64,000 bases of DNA from Symbiodinium natans (GCA_905221605.1 CAJNDS010000715.1:18246-82245), one strand, 5' to 3'; positions 22,045-33,375 are shown, counted from the first letter of the stretch. Translations and numbers: made by a program. Notes: generated by a model from the letters alone, not told the origin.

Positions 22045-22260
22045 TCATGGCATAACATGTTCTTCCATGCATAACCTTGCCGCGGATTGCTGAGAAAGCA
22101 ACTCTGGCGAAAAGACTTTGGGACCACCGTTGAGCCACTTTGTGAAGGCATTCCTTAGATCTTTCCAATGCGGTAAGTGTTGTCTTGCTCTTGAACCCTC
22201 AAGCAACTCCACAGAACGACCAATGCGGCGAAGGCAAGGCTCCTGAACTGGACTCCTTCC
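22045..22260 (-). CDS. Candidate exon, unknown protein
   Basis: The frame contains RRIGRSVELLEGSRARQHLP and KDLRNAFTKWLNGGPKVFSP. It is protein-like in composition. No domain or certain splice site was found. Confidence 0.35.
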   Translation of the reverse strand, partial: GRSPVQEPCLRRIGRSVELLEGSRARQHLPHWKDLRNAFTKWLNGGPKVFSPELLSQQSAARLCMEEHVMP

Positions 22261-22554
22261 TGGCCACGGAGCATTAGACAGATCATGAGACAGGATGCCA
22301 AAGCATTCCAGCATCTAATCTAATTGGATGTGTGTGATGACAGTGCTCCGCCACTGTCTACAGGTTGCAGTTGCATTCCGTGACATTCGTCCGACAAGCA
22401 AATATACAGTGATTAGACGTGTGTGTGTGTGTGTGTGTTGTGCTGATGACTGGTACTTAGGTCCGGCTGTACAGCTCTCTAGAAGAGCAATCCCTGCAAC
22501 TGAAAGGGATGTGCACATGTGGCTTCGTTTGCCTGTTGATCGAGACTGTTCACC

Positions 22555-22665
22555 AGAAGAAGGGGAGGGAGGGAGAGAGTGAGAGAGAGAGAGGGAGAGC
22601 GCGATAGAGGGGGAGAGGCGAGGAAGGAGAGACACCGAGACAGACGGAGAGCAAGCGAGATATTG
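22555..22665. repeat. GA-rich purine tract
   Basis: About 110 bp consist almost only of G and A on the plus strand (GGGAGGGAGGGAGAGAG and similar). It is an intronic low-complexity stretch next to the exon at 22.7-22.9 kb. Confidence 0.85.
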
Positions 22666-22684
22666 GGATGAGATTCGTCCAACT

Positions 22685-22887
22685 TGCTGATGGAGCTGAG
22701 TCGCGTGATCTGGCGCTTTGATGCCAGCTGGCACTGTGACGTCGTGGTCACGAAAGTAGCAGTAGACCCCAACACCTGCAACTTGACACGGAGCATCTAA
22801 CACAGCTACTGCCGTGTCAGCATGCCAGCTCAAAGTGTACGTATTGTCAACCATCTGCTTCGGTGGCTGGGGTGCAAGATGGTGCAA
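22685..22887 (-). CDS. Candidate exon, unknown globular protein
   Basis: The frame QMVDNTYTLSWHADTAVAVL continues as GVGVYCYFRDHDVTVPAGIK and is convincing as globular beta-rich protein. It ends near the GA tract. A GTTGGA after HQQ is a possible donor. No family is recognised. Confidence 0.45.
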
Positions 22888-23608
22888 GATGGTGCAGTAC
22901 TACGGATTTACCAATGATTGCCCTCAACGTGTCCGGGGAGCACCATGTCCTACGTGGCGTTGCACTTGGTCTCCGACTCGATACCTTGCGGAGCAGGAAA
23001 GTGAGATGTCTGCGGCTGAAACCGGGCTTCGCCTGGGCCTAGGAGCTCCACAATGGCAACAAAGTGAGGCTCTGAGACATGGCGAGCACTCTCAAGTCTT
23101 GCCGCATCCCATCAAGAAGGAATCGCCCCGAACAAGGAAGTGCTCCGTATCCATTTACGGAATACTCAATATTTACCACAAGGCTTTTCAACACCATCAT
23201 CTCCGAGACACCCGCAGCCTGAGAACGGCGCTGTCGACGACTTGCTAGCAGCATCAGCCTGAGCTCAAGCACAGGCCACGGGCAGCACCCAAGCAACTGG
23301 AATGAGGACTGCTGCTAACATGGCAAATTGCTGAGACTCAGGCATGCATAGCATCATATGGGAGCTCTGACTGATAGAAGAAGGTTGTGCCATCCTCTCC
23401 TGCGACAGTGTTCGTTCACATTGCCGTGTCCAGGTAGACTGTGGAAGCAGGTCTAGCTGCGGTCATCAGTCGACAGTAATCTAGATGCCTTCTGCACTTC
23501 TGCACCAGTCCTTCCCAGTACGTCATGTCACCCAGCGTGTGCTCTACAAAGAGACCATACATGGTAACCTGCGCAGCAGTTCGAAAGCCTGAGAATGAGC
23601 TCTGAGCA

Positions 23609-23920
23609 CTATGATACCAGACCTTGCAATGCTTGTGGAGTCTCCCCTATGCTCATCCATGGCACGTATCTGGCAGAAGGCCCGACGTGCAATCCAGTCT
23701 CGCATCGGTTCTCCTTCAAAGCATCCCAACCAAACCGACAGACGTGGGCTTGCGGTATCTTGCGCTCTTGGAAGGATGAGGCAGAAAGCTCAGGAACCTC
23801 AGGAGCCTCAGGAACCTTAGGAGCCTCAATGGCTTCAGGAACCTCAGGAACCTCAGCTTCAGGAACCTTTGAAAGTCCAATACCTAGAACCTCGTAGGTG
23901 TCTCCAAAATTATCCAAGGA
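23609..23920 (-). CDS. Candidate exon with VPE repeat
   Basis: The frame includes LDNFGDTYEVLGIGLSKVPE, then an imperfect repeat of VPE, APE and IEA triplets coded by a 9-bp tandem, then a Cys/Trp-containing stretch. The acidic Pro-rich repeat suggests a flexible linker. No family is recognised. Confidence 0.4.
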   Translation of the reverse strand, partial: SLDNFGDTYEVLGIGLSKVPEAEVPEVPEAIEAPKVPEAPEVPELSASSFQERKIPQAHVCRFGWDALKENRCETGLHVGPSARYVPWMSIGETPQALQGLVS

Positions 23921-23994
23921 GCATGGTTGTAGACCAAATACTGATCGCTTAGCCAGTGATCTGCACGCCAGAGCCACAAGTTGTCCTGAGAAAA

Positions 23995-24200
23995 AAAAAG
24001 CGCGAAAGACTTTCCGAAGACTTTGCCAGCTCAACAGGGTCAAAGGGGAGAACAAGGTTCGGCCAAGAAGCGCCCACCACGCATGGAGCTTGAATCTGCA
24101 CCATGGCGCCTGCTTCACGGCTTCTTTGCAGCAACATAAGAAGCTCAGGAACATGTGCAAGGGAACTCTTTGGAACTCTTCGAAGGTGCGGGCGTGAGGA
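23995..24200 (-). CDS. Candidate exon, unknown protein
   Basis: The frame reads HVPELLMLLQRSREAGAMVQ, then IQAPCVVGASWPNLVLPFDP and VELAKSSESL. It is convincing as protein but of unrecognised family. It lies immediately upstream of the VPE-repeat exon. Confidence 0.4.
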
Positions 24201-25421
24201 ATCTGCTGCGCACCGATCAGCTGAACATGTTGCGGTTGATCGAAAGTATTGGATACGGTTGGGACCCTGAACTACATCAGGACACAAGAGAAGGGCTCGA
24301 AATGATCAACCCCGTGAATCACGTGCGTCCGGGCTGCTGCAGCGAGCTTCGGAGTCGAAGAGAGGCTTTTCGCTGTGTGGTCGAGTCTTCGGTGTCCTCA
24401 GGTCATGGCTTGCGTAAAATCTGCACTTTCGGCTTTGTTAAAATGGGGACATTGAACTTGTCCTAGGTCTTCTGCCTACGCAGCGATGTACGTTACAAGT
24501 ATTTTGCGTGCCTGGACGGATCGACTTCATCTCGCGCAGTGAAGGGGGCCTGACAACATCAAACCCGGCACGCACATTAGCAATATTAGGCTTCAGTAGA
24601 TCTGCTTGAATGACCCCAGGCCTCTTGGCCACCGACACGAGCGAAACAGTCATGAAGAAAGCCCCAAGTACCAGGCACCGCTGGATCACCTGCACAGTCG
24701 ATTCAGAAGCCCAGGATCTAGGCAACATACTTGTACGCACAATGCCAAGTGGCTGCGTGCTGCCTTGCCGCAACCCCACTGAAGCAGCGCCTCCACAACA
24801 AACAATGGCAGAGCGTGGAGGGGCTGAAAGACTCGCTGGCCTTGGGCCCTGGTGATGTGAGCTCGGTAGGCGATGCTCCCTTCAGTGGACGGTAAGCCGC
24901 CTCGCACGATGCGCAGCTAGATTCTGCTATGCCATCGGTACAGTACGAATGACGAAGCACGAAGCACTAAGGGCCATCCCTTCACAAATTCTTCAGGCCT
25001 CCATCATCATTCCCGAGATCCGTACACCAACGGCTTCATCATCAACCTGATGCATTTGGGTGACAGGCACGAAGTATACAGTATACGGGGGACAGGGGCC
25101 TAAGTCAAGCAAGAAAAATCAGAGAAGAGGGCTTTCCCGAATTCACATCAAAGGGCCCTCGATGCATACTCCCGCAATATACAGTTCTTCAAAGAATCAT
25201 GTACCAACACCATATCAGTGAAACTCAATTCGCATTTCGCAATAATACATTCATTGCAATGCATGTACTCTTTTTTCAATACTTGCCAGAAACCATACTA
25301 CCAAAGACTATAAATGCAAGAGTCCTTTGCCGACAACTACGCAGAAGCCTACCACAGAAGTGTAATGGTGATTGTTTCCTGCTTCCTGATCTATGAAGAG
25401 ATGTCAGAGAGCACGTAGCAT

Positions 25422-25640
25422 TCACGTACGGTGGACCCCCAAGGACATGGAAGCAGAATTGCACGCCATGCGACTAGGATGCAAGGTGAGTCCGTCGGAG
25501 CCACGAGCGTTGCAAAGCCCAAGGCCAGCAAAACCTGCCAAGAAGTGTCGCAGCTCGGCGACTTCTCTCTCAGCCACGTCGGCCGTGCTTCCTGTCCCTT
25601 CCACTTCTGGGGTGAACAACCCGATCAGGCCTGACCACTT
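25422..25640 (-). CDS. Candidate exon
   Basis: The frame holds VEGTGSTADVAEREVAELRH followed by FLAGFAG. It is helical at its end. Borders are not fixed. Confidence 0.35.
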   Translation of the reverse strand, partial: KWSGLIGLFTPEVEGTGSTADVAEREVAELRHFLAGFAGLGLCNARGSDGLTLHPSRMACNSASMSLGVHRT

Positions 25641-25789
25641 TTCTGGACACGTAGTGTCTCCTCGAGATTGTAGATTCCCGGAGCGAAGACCTTCCAGGCA
25701 TGGTGAGATGCCACACAGTCGGAGCACGTGAGCCGTGAGCATGCCTGTCGCGATGATGCAACAAAGCAGCAACATCTTTCCCTTCAGCG

Positions 25790-26235
25790 AGCTTCCTGTT
25801 GATTTCGGCGGCCCCACTCCTCACTTGCACTTTCTTTGCGTCGCAGCAGGCATCAGCGATACTAGTTAGTTTCTCGATATTCGGAAGTAGTTCCTGATGC
25901 TTACAATGGCCTACGGTTTTGCATGGCAAAGGCATGATGGCTTTCTTGTCGCTGTGTGCCAACACCAAATGAGCGTTCACAGTAACGCAGCATGCTGCAA
26001 CGAGATTCGACGGTTGGGCTACAAAGACCGTGCTGAAGTCCCTGATCTCTTCCTGTGCCAGTGGCAGCACCGCAGTCTTCGCGTGAAAATATGCCAAAGC
26101 AAATCATGGGCCTCCGCAAGCTCAAAGTCCGTTCCGATGCGGCCCGTCGAGGCTGAGGGGACCACCAATTTGTAGCGACCATCACTCCTGGGAGTGTACT
26201 TGTAACACAGCTGGAATACGAAGCTGCGCACAGGC
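25790..26235 (-). CDS. Candidate exon block, unknown protein
   Basis: Two coding-like frames overlap here. FVFQLCYKYTPRSDGRYKLV with PSASTGRIGTDFELAEAH is at about 26090-26235. QELLPNIEKLTSIADACCDA with KVQVRSGAAEINRKLAEGK is at about 25790-25910. The first looks globular, the second helical. No family is recognised. Confidence 0.4.
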
Positions 26236-26595
26236 TGTATGCTCTTTAAACGTGTGCTGTCGTTCTTAGGAGTGCCGGGCTTGCGACGATGCTTCTACTA
26301 CAAGCACCGCGGATGGCAACCCGCTCGCAGGCATCTCGCTACATGTGAACAAAGCCAAGCTCACTTGGTCATTTCAGTCGTCGGAGTCAATTCCTAGCTT
26401 CACTTCACTCGGGGCTTCTCAGAACAAGGCTCTCTTTGACGATGAAGGGCTTTTCTGCAATCACCTGCATACCAGCATCAACTTACTCTTAGCATAAGTT
26501 AAAGACATAACTACAGGACGCGTACAGATAAGCGCATGCATGCATACATACATTTATTCATAAACATACATGTAGCACATATACATGTGCACTCG
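26236..26595. other. No supported gene
   Basis: No exon is supported. The stretch runs into short ATGCATGCATACATAC repeats before the large TG microsatellite. Confidence 0.35.
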
Positions 26596-26599
26596 CATG

Positions 26600-27188
26600 C
26601 ATGTCGATGCGTGTGTGTGTGTGTGTGTCTCTGTGTGTCTCTGTGTGTCTCTGTGTGTCTCTGTGTGTCTCTACGTGTCTCTGCGTGTCTCTGTGTGTCT
26701 CTGTGTGTCTCTGTGTGTCTCTGTGTGTCTCTGTGTGTCTCTGTGTGTCTCTGTGTGTCTCTGTGTGTCTGTGTGTGTCTCTGTGTGCCTCTGTGTGTCT
26801 CTGTGTGTCTCTGTGTGTCTCTGTGTGTCTGTGTGTGTCTGTGTGTGTCTGTATGTGTCTGTGTGTGTCTCTGTGTGTCTCTGTGTGTCTCTGTGTGTCT
26901 GTGTGTGTCTGTGTGTGTCTGTATGTGTCTGTGTGTGTCTGTGTGTGTCTGTGTGTGTCTGTGTGTGTTTGTGTGTGTCTGTGTGCGTCTCTGTGTGTGT
27001 CTGTGTGTGTCTGTGTGTGTCTGTGTGTGTCTGTGTGTGTGTGTGTGTGTGTGTGTCTGTGTGTCTGTCTGTCTCTCTGTCTGTCGTCTGTCTGTCTGTG
27101 TGTCTGTTGTCTGTGTGTCTGTGTGTCTGTGTGTCTGTGTCTGTGTGTCTGTCTGTCTGTCTGTCTGTCTGTCCGTGTGTGTGTGTGT

Positions 27189-27229
<41 letters not shown>

Positions 27230-27319
27230 TGTGTGTGTGTGTGTGTGTGTCTGTGTGTCTCTGTGTGTGTGTGTGTGTGTGTCTGTCTGTGTCTGTCTGT
27301 CTGTCTGTCTGTCTGTCCA

Positions 27320-27376
<57 letters not shown>
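26600..27376. repeat. Large TG/TC microsatellite, ordered variants
   Basis: About 780 bp pass from (TGTGTCTC)n (about 26618-26890), through (TGTGTCTG)n (about 26830-27000) and mixed TG runs, to a pure (TGTC)n block at the end (about 27290-27376). It is open in many frames, giving spurious Cys/Val/Ser-rich or Thr/His/Asp-rich peptides. Confidence 0.95.
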
Positions 27377-27739
27377 GCGCGCTTACACACATGAAATACA
27401 TGGAAACCCTCTTATAGGTCTTCCTCCATTCATCATAAATGCATGTTATTACTTTCTTACTTCATAGTAGCAGCTCACCCAGGGGCTACCATGATTTGCT
27501 GCCTGTAGCGACAGGAGAAGACAAGAAACACAGGTTCTTGGAGAATAGATTGGTAACAACCAGAAACTTGCGGTGGCTGTGTTTAGCAGCTTATCCTTGG
27601 ATGGATGGGTGGACGGACGCATGAGCAAACAGCCGACGAACATGACCATGAGTGTGAGGGTGGGAGACAGGTGATGCATTCAGTTAGTTTTTCTGGTTGT
27701 TTTGTCGCGAGTGTGTTGTTGATTGACAGCCCCTGGTCC

Positions 27740-27965
27740 ACTGACTAAGGGATCCGGAAGGGCGGGGGGGAGGTTCCAGGCGTCGTAGAGTTTCCAAGCC
27801 CGGGCCTTTAACTTCAATCCATTCTGTGTCTTGCAGGGCGCCAACAGTTCAGCAAGTCTGCGAAACCGATATTGGACATAGTCTCTTAGGGCAAATCTTA
27901 GCCGCCACCAACCCGCAAACTCCGGCACCTGCGAGGCACTGACGTTGGTGGAGATAGGGCCCTTG
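27740..27965 (-). CDS. Candidate exon, unknown protein
   Basis: The frame reads FAGWWRLRFALRDYVQYRFR, then RLAELLAP, then QNGLKLKARAWKLYDAWN. It is basic and aromatic. No family is recognised; borders are unknown. Confidence 0.35.
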
Positions 27966-27969
27966 TCCG

Positions 27970-29390
27970 CAGCCTGGGCATGGTGCTTTGGCTTGGGTGA
28001 GCAAGGCGGTCTCCTGGAAAGCAACCTGGATCAAGCCTCCAAATGTCCACTATTGGGAGCATCAGGGCATCCAACGAAAACAAAGTTCCAAGCCCCTGCC
28101 AGCAGCACATTGGCTCTCTCAGCAAGGCGTTGCATCAATTATGCAAGTCTGTGCAACTGACGTGCCTGGCTCCCAGCTCTTTGCAGTGCAGTTGCGAGCA
28201 AAGAATTGCTGTTGGGCACCGAAGCTTGCAGTGCCCCTCACCTCGACATTGGCCATGAAGCCACCGCCTTTCCAGCAACTGGCTCTAGGCAAGCAGGAAT
28301 GCTCACTTGGCAGACACCTCGATAAGAGAAGCGGGTCCCTGTTGTTCTTTGAATTGTTGCAGTTGTGACCTAGCAATTTCAACACCCAAGCAGCCCTGCG
28401 CAGGCAGGGATTGATCTTTGCATCATCAACTGAGCTCTGTTGGAAACAAGTCTGTGTCCCCGTTTCCCCTTTACCCTGTGCTGGAGCTGATTTCAGACGC
28501 TGTGCAAGCAGGTCACACTCAAGAAAAGCTCTTCTCTGCGGGGCTCAAAGACACGTCTTTAGCCCCGCAGTCTGTGTCAGGAAAAGACAAACGTTTCACC
28601 AGGTGCAGGATTCGTGCATGATTCGTGCAATCAAGTCACGGCTTCTGTGTCGATGCTTTGGGCTTGTGATGGGCTGTTGGCGTGTTTTTGCTGTGCTGGC
28701 TGTGTTGTAAGCCTCAAGAGTGCACAGTGGGAAGTGACGCGATGCATCCAGGATCTAGAAAAAACACCCGCACAGCCAAGTAACACTTTCTGACAGCTCA
28801 TGAACTTCATAAACTCTTGTCACTGGGGATGTCACTAGCAAAGTCCATGACGGGATCCCGGTACCCAAGCTTCACCCAACCATCCTTGGCTCTGAGTCCG
28901 CTGCTTTGTAGACTAACAAAACCCACAAAAACAAACCCAGGCCCAGCGTCATACTCCAGGCACGCTCCTTGCTTCGGATAGCGAGGATCCTCACATTCAG
29001 AACCACTCACATTCAGAACCACTCACATTCAGAACCACTCACATTCAGAACCACTGATCACGTTGAAAGAGAATGAGCTTTATTCCACCAAACTGGTGAC
29101 TGACGCTCAGGGCTAGGTCGGCTAGGTCCGAGAGTAGCACCGGCAGCGGTTCGAAACTCCGACAAAAGGGTGCTTGCGACTCCTATGCCCCCTGTGCACC
29201 TTGCAGAGTACGGGCACAGGAAACCATGGCAGCACGGAATAGTCAGTTGCCAAGACTCGCTTGCTTTCACACCATCCGGGGGCATGCGAAAGTACCTCGG
29301 GCGCAAGGAAAGAGGTGCTACCACTTGCCCGACTTACAGCAGGGAGGTTGCTCAGGCTTCCAAAAGCTTAGGTGCGAAAGCCAAAGATTG
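27970..29390. other. Mostly non-coding; one short minisatellite
   Basis: No exon is convincing. A frame at 28119-28260 (FMANVEVRGTASFGAQQQFF) is possible but weak. A 16-bp tandem repeat lies at 28992-29055. Confidence 0.3.
28992..29055. repeat. 16-bp tandem repeat, four copies
   Basis: ACATTCAGAACCACTC is repeated about four times head to tail with no clear change between copies. Confidence 0.9.
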
Positions 29391-30101
29391 TCATCCACCA
29401 CCACACGTCGTAAAGGTGCAGCCTGCGAGACCGCCCACAGCATGCCTCCTTTGCCGCCGCAAGTGTAGGTCGGATGGCAGTTCGTCTGGAAGTTCTCTGC
29501 GCTCCTGAAATGTCAGGGCAATGGCAACGCCATTTTGTGCATGCTCTAAAGACCAAAAACTTTCGAAGGTGTCATCAAGTCGCCGCCAGAAGTTCTGCAA
29601 TGACCCAAGCTCGGGATGAGGCGTCTCGTTTGTAGATGTTACAGACCGGATGTTGGTGTCAGATGGGTGCCTCCCCAAGCCATAAACTGACGTGTAAAAT
29701 CCAACTCGGACATCCACGTCATGCATTTTTGGCGATGCCTCAAAAAGAAGCGCATACCTGCTGGTGGAGAATTGACCTCTGTCCAGCGAGGACATTTCTT
29801 CGTAGATTTGGTCTACCACGTCATAGCCAGATCCCTTGCTGAGCACCAAAACAGAGCTCGGCCACCTCGGTGGATTGGCCTCCGGACTGCCTTGCACCTC
29901 TCGGCTAGGGAGATACCCGGATCCAGAAGGCTTCGAAGGCTTCGAAGGCTGCGAGGGCTGCGAGGGCTGCGAGGACGACTGCAGAACAGGGACGTCTTCC
30001 CCTGCCACCCCAGACGCCCTGAGGAAAAGCTGTGGGAACTCGTCCATGACCTTTCTTTGCGCATCCTCTCGATTCATTCCCTGGTTCTGCATAAGCCACA
30101 A
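29391..30101 (-). CDS. Candidate exon block with WL-NQG motif and Ser-Gln-Pro linker
   Basis: The open frame is 236 codons. It begins with WLMQNQGMNREDAQRKVMDE and FPQLF, has an SQPSQPSKPSKP linker coded by a 9-bp tandem, then a globular part (VLVLSKGSGYDVVDQIYEEM and DVRVGFYTSVYGLG). The WL..NQG motif also occurs at about 30500-30590 (WLVENQGLDKEAF), suggesting a repeated unit in one protein. No named family is recognised. Confidence 0.5.
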   Translation of the reverse strand: MWLMQNQGMNREDAQRKVMDEFPQLFLRASGVAGEDVPVLQSSSQPSQPSQPSKPSKPSGSGYLPSREVQGSPEANPPRWPSSVLVLSKGSGYDVVDQIYEEMSSLDRGQFSTSRYALLFEASPKMHDVDVRVGFYTSVYGLGRHPSDTNIRSVTSTNETPHPELGSLQNFWRRLDDTFESFWSLEHAQNGVAIALTFQERRELPDELPSDLHLRRQRRHAVGGLAGCTFTTCGGG

Positions 30102-30143
30102 GGCTCGATCCTTCGGAATGTGGTGGTGAGGGCAGGGCTTTGA

Positions 30144-30600
30144 TTAGCATGCTTGGCATTTCAAGTATGGGCATTGCTGTACAGGATTCCCAGAATGCAA
30201 CATCGGTGTCCGTAGCAACTGCTCAACGGAATGACGGTATGACCAGCCTCGGCACGTGTACCAGCGCAATCCTCGTCGGGGTTCCATCCGCGGGGAGCAC
30301 CAAATACACTGGGAAACTCCTGAGATCATCATCAGCAGTGAAATAACAGTCAACAACGAGAGGCCACGGACCACAACTGGAAAAAGCTTTGATGACCAAG
30401 GTTCCTTCATGATGCGCTGTTGTGCAGCCTCAATTGCAGGTCCCCACACGTCGCTGGGGACTTGGATTGGAGGGACTCTTAGCGGAAAGTCAAAGTGAAG
30501 GCCTCCTTGTCCAGCCCCTGGTTCTCCACGAGCCACTGCGCGCGTGCTGAGGCCTTGGAAATTCCGAAGTTTTGCGTGACAATGCCATCAATGGATGAAA
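30144..30600 (-). CDS. Candidate exon with first WL-NQG unit
   Basis: At about 30495-30600 the minus frame reads DGIVTQNFGISKASARAQWL then VENQGLDKEAF, similar in pattern to the start of the next downstream block. A second frame at 30300-30450 has a hydrophobic segment (VVVRGLSLLTVISLLMMI) that may be coding or intron. Exact exon ends are unknown. Confidence 0.4.
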
Positions 30601-30630
30601 CCAAGGTCATCCCAGTCCTCGCCCCCTCAC

Positions 30631-30795
30631 CTGCAAGGGCATTCTAAGTCGAGAAGCTAATTCAACAACCGACTGAAGCTCGAAATTCCTCCAAGCTGCC
30701 AGCATGCCATCGCAAAGCGCATCTGGGTTCCACGCTGCTGCCGCTGGGGGACTGGTGTCCGGAGCTTCCACAGGTTTCGATGATGAACCGCCCAT
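30631..30795 (-). CDS. First exon with N-myristoylation-like start
   Basis: An ATG at 30795 opens MGGSSSKPVEAPDTSPPAAA and continues through CDGMLAAWRNFELQSVVELA to RMPLQ, followed exactly by GTGAGG, a canonical donor. The exon is 55 codons, phase 0. MGGSSSK fits the N-myristoylation consensus (Gly2, Ser6), suggesting a membrane-attached product. The start is chosen because the composition before it is not protein-like. The likely continuation is the WL-NQG exons just downstream on the same strand. Confidence 0.55.
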
Positions 30796-31504
30796 CCCAC
30801 ACCGCAAGTTTGTCAACGGATCAACGGGCCAGCACAAAATGCTACGGACACACATGGACCCTTAGTCAAGGGCTTTCCCGAAGGCCCAAAGCTGCATTTC
30901 CACATTGGCATTGCTACGTATTGCTATGTGGACAGCAAGACCAAGAGGGTCACTACAGGCTAGGTGCGCTGCCGTCAGGTGGCTCCTCCTCTTCGATCCT
31001 GAGCAAATAGAAGCTTGTTTTGATTGGTCTGTGTTCACAAGGCAGAAACCTTGCAATCTTGCAAGAACCGGGTAGCAGACGCCGAGGCATGAGGCGTATA
31101 GGGTTTTAAAGGGAACTCGTTTCGAGCCAGGGCTCCATTGACTCCGTGGGCTCCATTTCCGTCAGCCCAGGACAGAAGCGCAGAGGCCAAGCCTGCAGCG
31201 TGCCCAGTGGGTGCCCCTTAGTGCCCTTCAAACATCTTCAAGAGATCTGCCAAAAAGCACGGCACCTTCCATCGTCGGAAGCTTGGGCACCTGTATAAAG
31301 CTATGCACTGAGCTTAACACAACGCACCAGGGATCGTCTAGGCCACAGCGTGCCCGCGAGATGCCGCAAGCAAGTCCCATCAACATTGGCTCGCACGCCT
31401 CAGGCATATTGAGGATGGCACCTGGCAACGTCTTGCAGTCTTATGTCTTATGATGACCCAACTGCGAGGACACAGATAGGAGATGCAAAGATGCGAAGAA
31501 AGTC

Positions 31505-31560
31505 AGCAAGTTCTCGCACCTTCACCGCCCAGTTCGTGCAGCTCGTTCTGCTTCCGAGCT
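31505..31560 (-). CDS. Candidate coiled-coil micro-exon
   Basis: After a GACGTCACAG acceptor the frame reads AARKQNELHELGG, then GTGAAG or GTGCGAG as candidate donors. Confidence 0.4.
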
Positions 31561-31627
31561 GCCTGTGACGTCATCTTGAACAGTGCTCTGTCATCAATGC
31601 TGCATAGGTCAGGCCCGCAACTCGGCA

Positions 31628-31890
31628 CTAAGGTGTGGCTGCACCCATAACACCCATCGCCATCCATCTTTCAACCATGAATTGAAAATCAGGCTGGGGC
31701 GCCTCCTGCAGAAGGTTCTGAAGCTGACAGTCAGCAGCCTGCTCTTGGAAAACACATTGCAGGTCGCATGCAATATGCTCATAAGCACTAAGCTCCCGAA
31801 GTCTGAATGGTCTGAACACGCCTCCTGCTCCTTCTTCAGCGCCTGGATGAGTGCCTCTGATTGCCAGTGACTGATCATAGCTGACTCTAC
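31628..31890 (-). CDS. Candidate coiled-coil exon(s) with a frame change
   Basis: The first half reads SHWQSEALIQALKKEQEACS in one frame. The second half reads AYEHIACDLQCVFQEQAADC, then QLQNLLQEAPQPDFQFMVER in another. Both are helical and protein-like, so a small indel or a very short intron separates them. Confidence 0.45.
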
Positions 31891-32264
31891 ATATTAACAT
31901 CTGGAATTTGATTTCGAGAATGGTTGATGTTGAATTGCAAATGAGCTGGCCTGGTACTGCTCCGAGGCAGTCTGGGCTTTGGACTCGGCCTGGTCGTGCA
32001 GTGCTATTGGGGGCTACATACTACATACCACCTGAAGAAGAGTCAGACAAAATCGTCCAGGTTCTCGCGGGATGCATGCCACTTCACAGCGAAAGGACTA
32101 TGTCAGCCTCTTGGCACTGACTCTGCAGCAGGCCTTGAACAATGATCAACGTCAGCGAACATGTCATGAGCAGATGGTGGATCATGGTGGATCATGGCGG
32201 ATCCTGCTGGATCTTCGGCCAAAGTCGGCCAAAGCTCTGAGACCGGCTACGCTTGGGGACGTGC

Positions 32265-32345
32265 ACAAAACGTCTAAGAACAGAACACGCTGCCCGACCC
32301 TCTTCCTTCATCTGCCTCAGACGCATCACTGCATCAACGTCACGT
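32265..32345 (-). CDS. Candidate coiled-coil exon
   Basis: The frame DVDAVMRLRQMKEEGRAACS continues as VLRRFV. The GATGCAG inside it could instead be the acceptor, giving an exon from MRLRQ. It is helical and charged. Confidence 0.4.
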
Positions 32346-32698
32346 TGTCGCACAAGAGGATCCGAAGCGTTGACGCCTCGCAGTAGCTACCTTTACCCTT
32401 GGCTCCCGGCTCCATGGCCACAGCTGCTGCAGCTTCGGACGTCTGTGCGAGATGCAAGGCAATGCAAGGAGCAAAGAACACCCAGCGCATGGACTTGCAA
32501 AGGCTTGAACCGGGCTTGAACGGAAAACCCATGTAGCTCTTCGCAAACATGCTACTTTCAGGACCAGTACAGCGGAGCTTACTCCATACCCAAGCCCACG
32601 GTTTCAGAGTGCTGGGCAGCCTGAGCCTGGCAAGTGAGATGTCTACGGAATCGGAATAGGAACGCTATCGACGTAGTCCCCTTCACGGATATTGGCAC

Positions 32699-32849
32699 CT
32701 TGAGCTGACCGGAGAGGTTTGCTAGCTGAGTCTCCAGCTCCTGAATGTGCGCTCCATTGGGTGCTCAGGACATCCTGAAATTATCCTGAAGCAAGAGATC
32801 CTCATCCTTCTTGACAATCTCAGCATTGCGGCTGCGGGCCTTTCGGGCG
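32699..32849 (-). CDS. Two coiled-coil micro-exons
   Basis: The upstream piece, about 32786-32849, follows a CTTACCGTGCAG acceptor and reads ARKARSRNAEIVKKDEDLLL. The downstream piece, 32699-32740, follows ATTCAG, reads ELETQLANLSGQLK (14 codons) and is followed by GTGCCA. The donor of the first is unclear (GATAAT). Confidence 0.45.
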
Positions 32850-32984
32850 CTGCACGGTAAGACCCGGCAAGAATCAAAACATTTTGAAAATGAAGCTATC
32901 CTGCAGACGTAAGCTAGCAAGTCCTAACATACAAACAAAGCCTGGCAGATCAAGAGAGAGATCAACAGACACTCGGACTGTTGC

Positions 32985-33087
32985 CTGCGAGGCTTCGGTG
33001 CTTAGGTCGGCTAGCTCCTTCAGCAGCGCCTGGCTGTACTTGTGCAACCTTGACAACCTTGCGCCTTGCGCCCTTTGCGAAAGTCTG
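32985..33087 (-). CDS. Coiled-coil exon with strong acceptor
   Basis: Nine T followed by CAG form an excellent 3' splice site. The frame then reads RLSQRAQGARLSRLHKYSQA and LLKELADLSTEASQ and ends at CAG before GCAACAG, a candidate GC donor. Confidence 0.5.
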
Positions 33088-33289
33088 CTGAAAAAAAAAG
33101 CACTGTCAAAGGGTCGCAGTGGGCAATGCGAGGGAGTAATGATGCGCGACATGCGCACTTAGGAATGCATGAGCGGCATGTCACAGCAACTTGGCGTGCT
33201 TTTGTTGAAAGATGGTCTGCTTTGGTTTTTGAGGTTTTTCAGGTTTCTTAGGTTCTTGAGTTGTGCTTCTTTGAGTTGCTTTTCCTGCT

Positions 33290-33375
33290 CGCGCCTCTCG
33301 CTCCTCTTTGGCCGCCGAGCGCTCGAAAGCGAGTGCCAGCTCCAGCTCGGAGGAGGCCGCCTGCAAGCCGCGCTT
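33290..33375 (-). CDS. Coiled-coil exon
   Basis: After a GGCTTGCAG acceptor the frame reads AASSELELALAFERSAAKEE then REARAGK. Beyond it a second frame gives EKQLKEAQLKNLRNLKNLKN, also helical but low in complexity. Confidence 0.45.

Noticed and set aside
26511-27467. Long open frames with Cys/Val/Ser or Thr/His/Asp repeats
   Set aside because: They arise from the TG/TC microsatellite; several overlapping frames on both strands are open at once.
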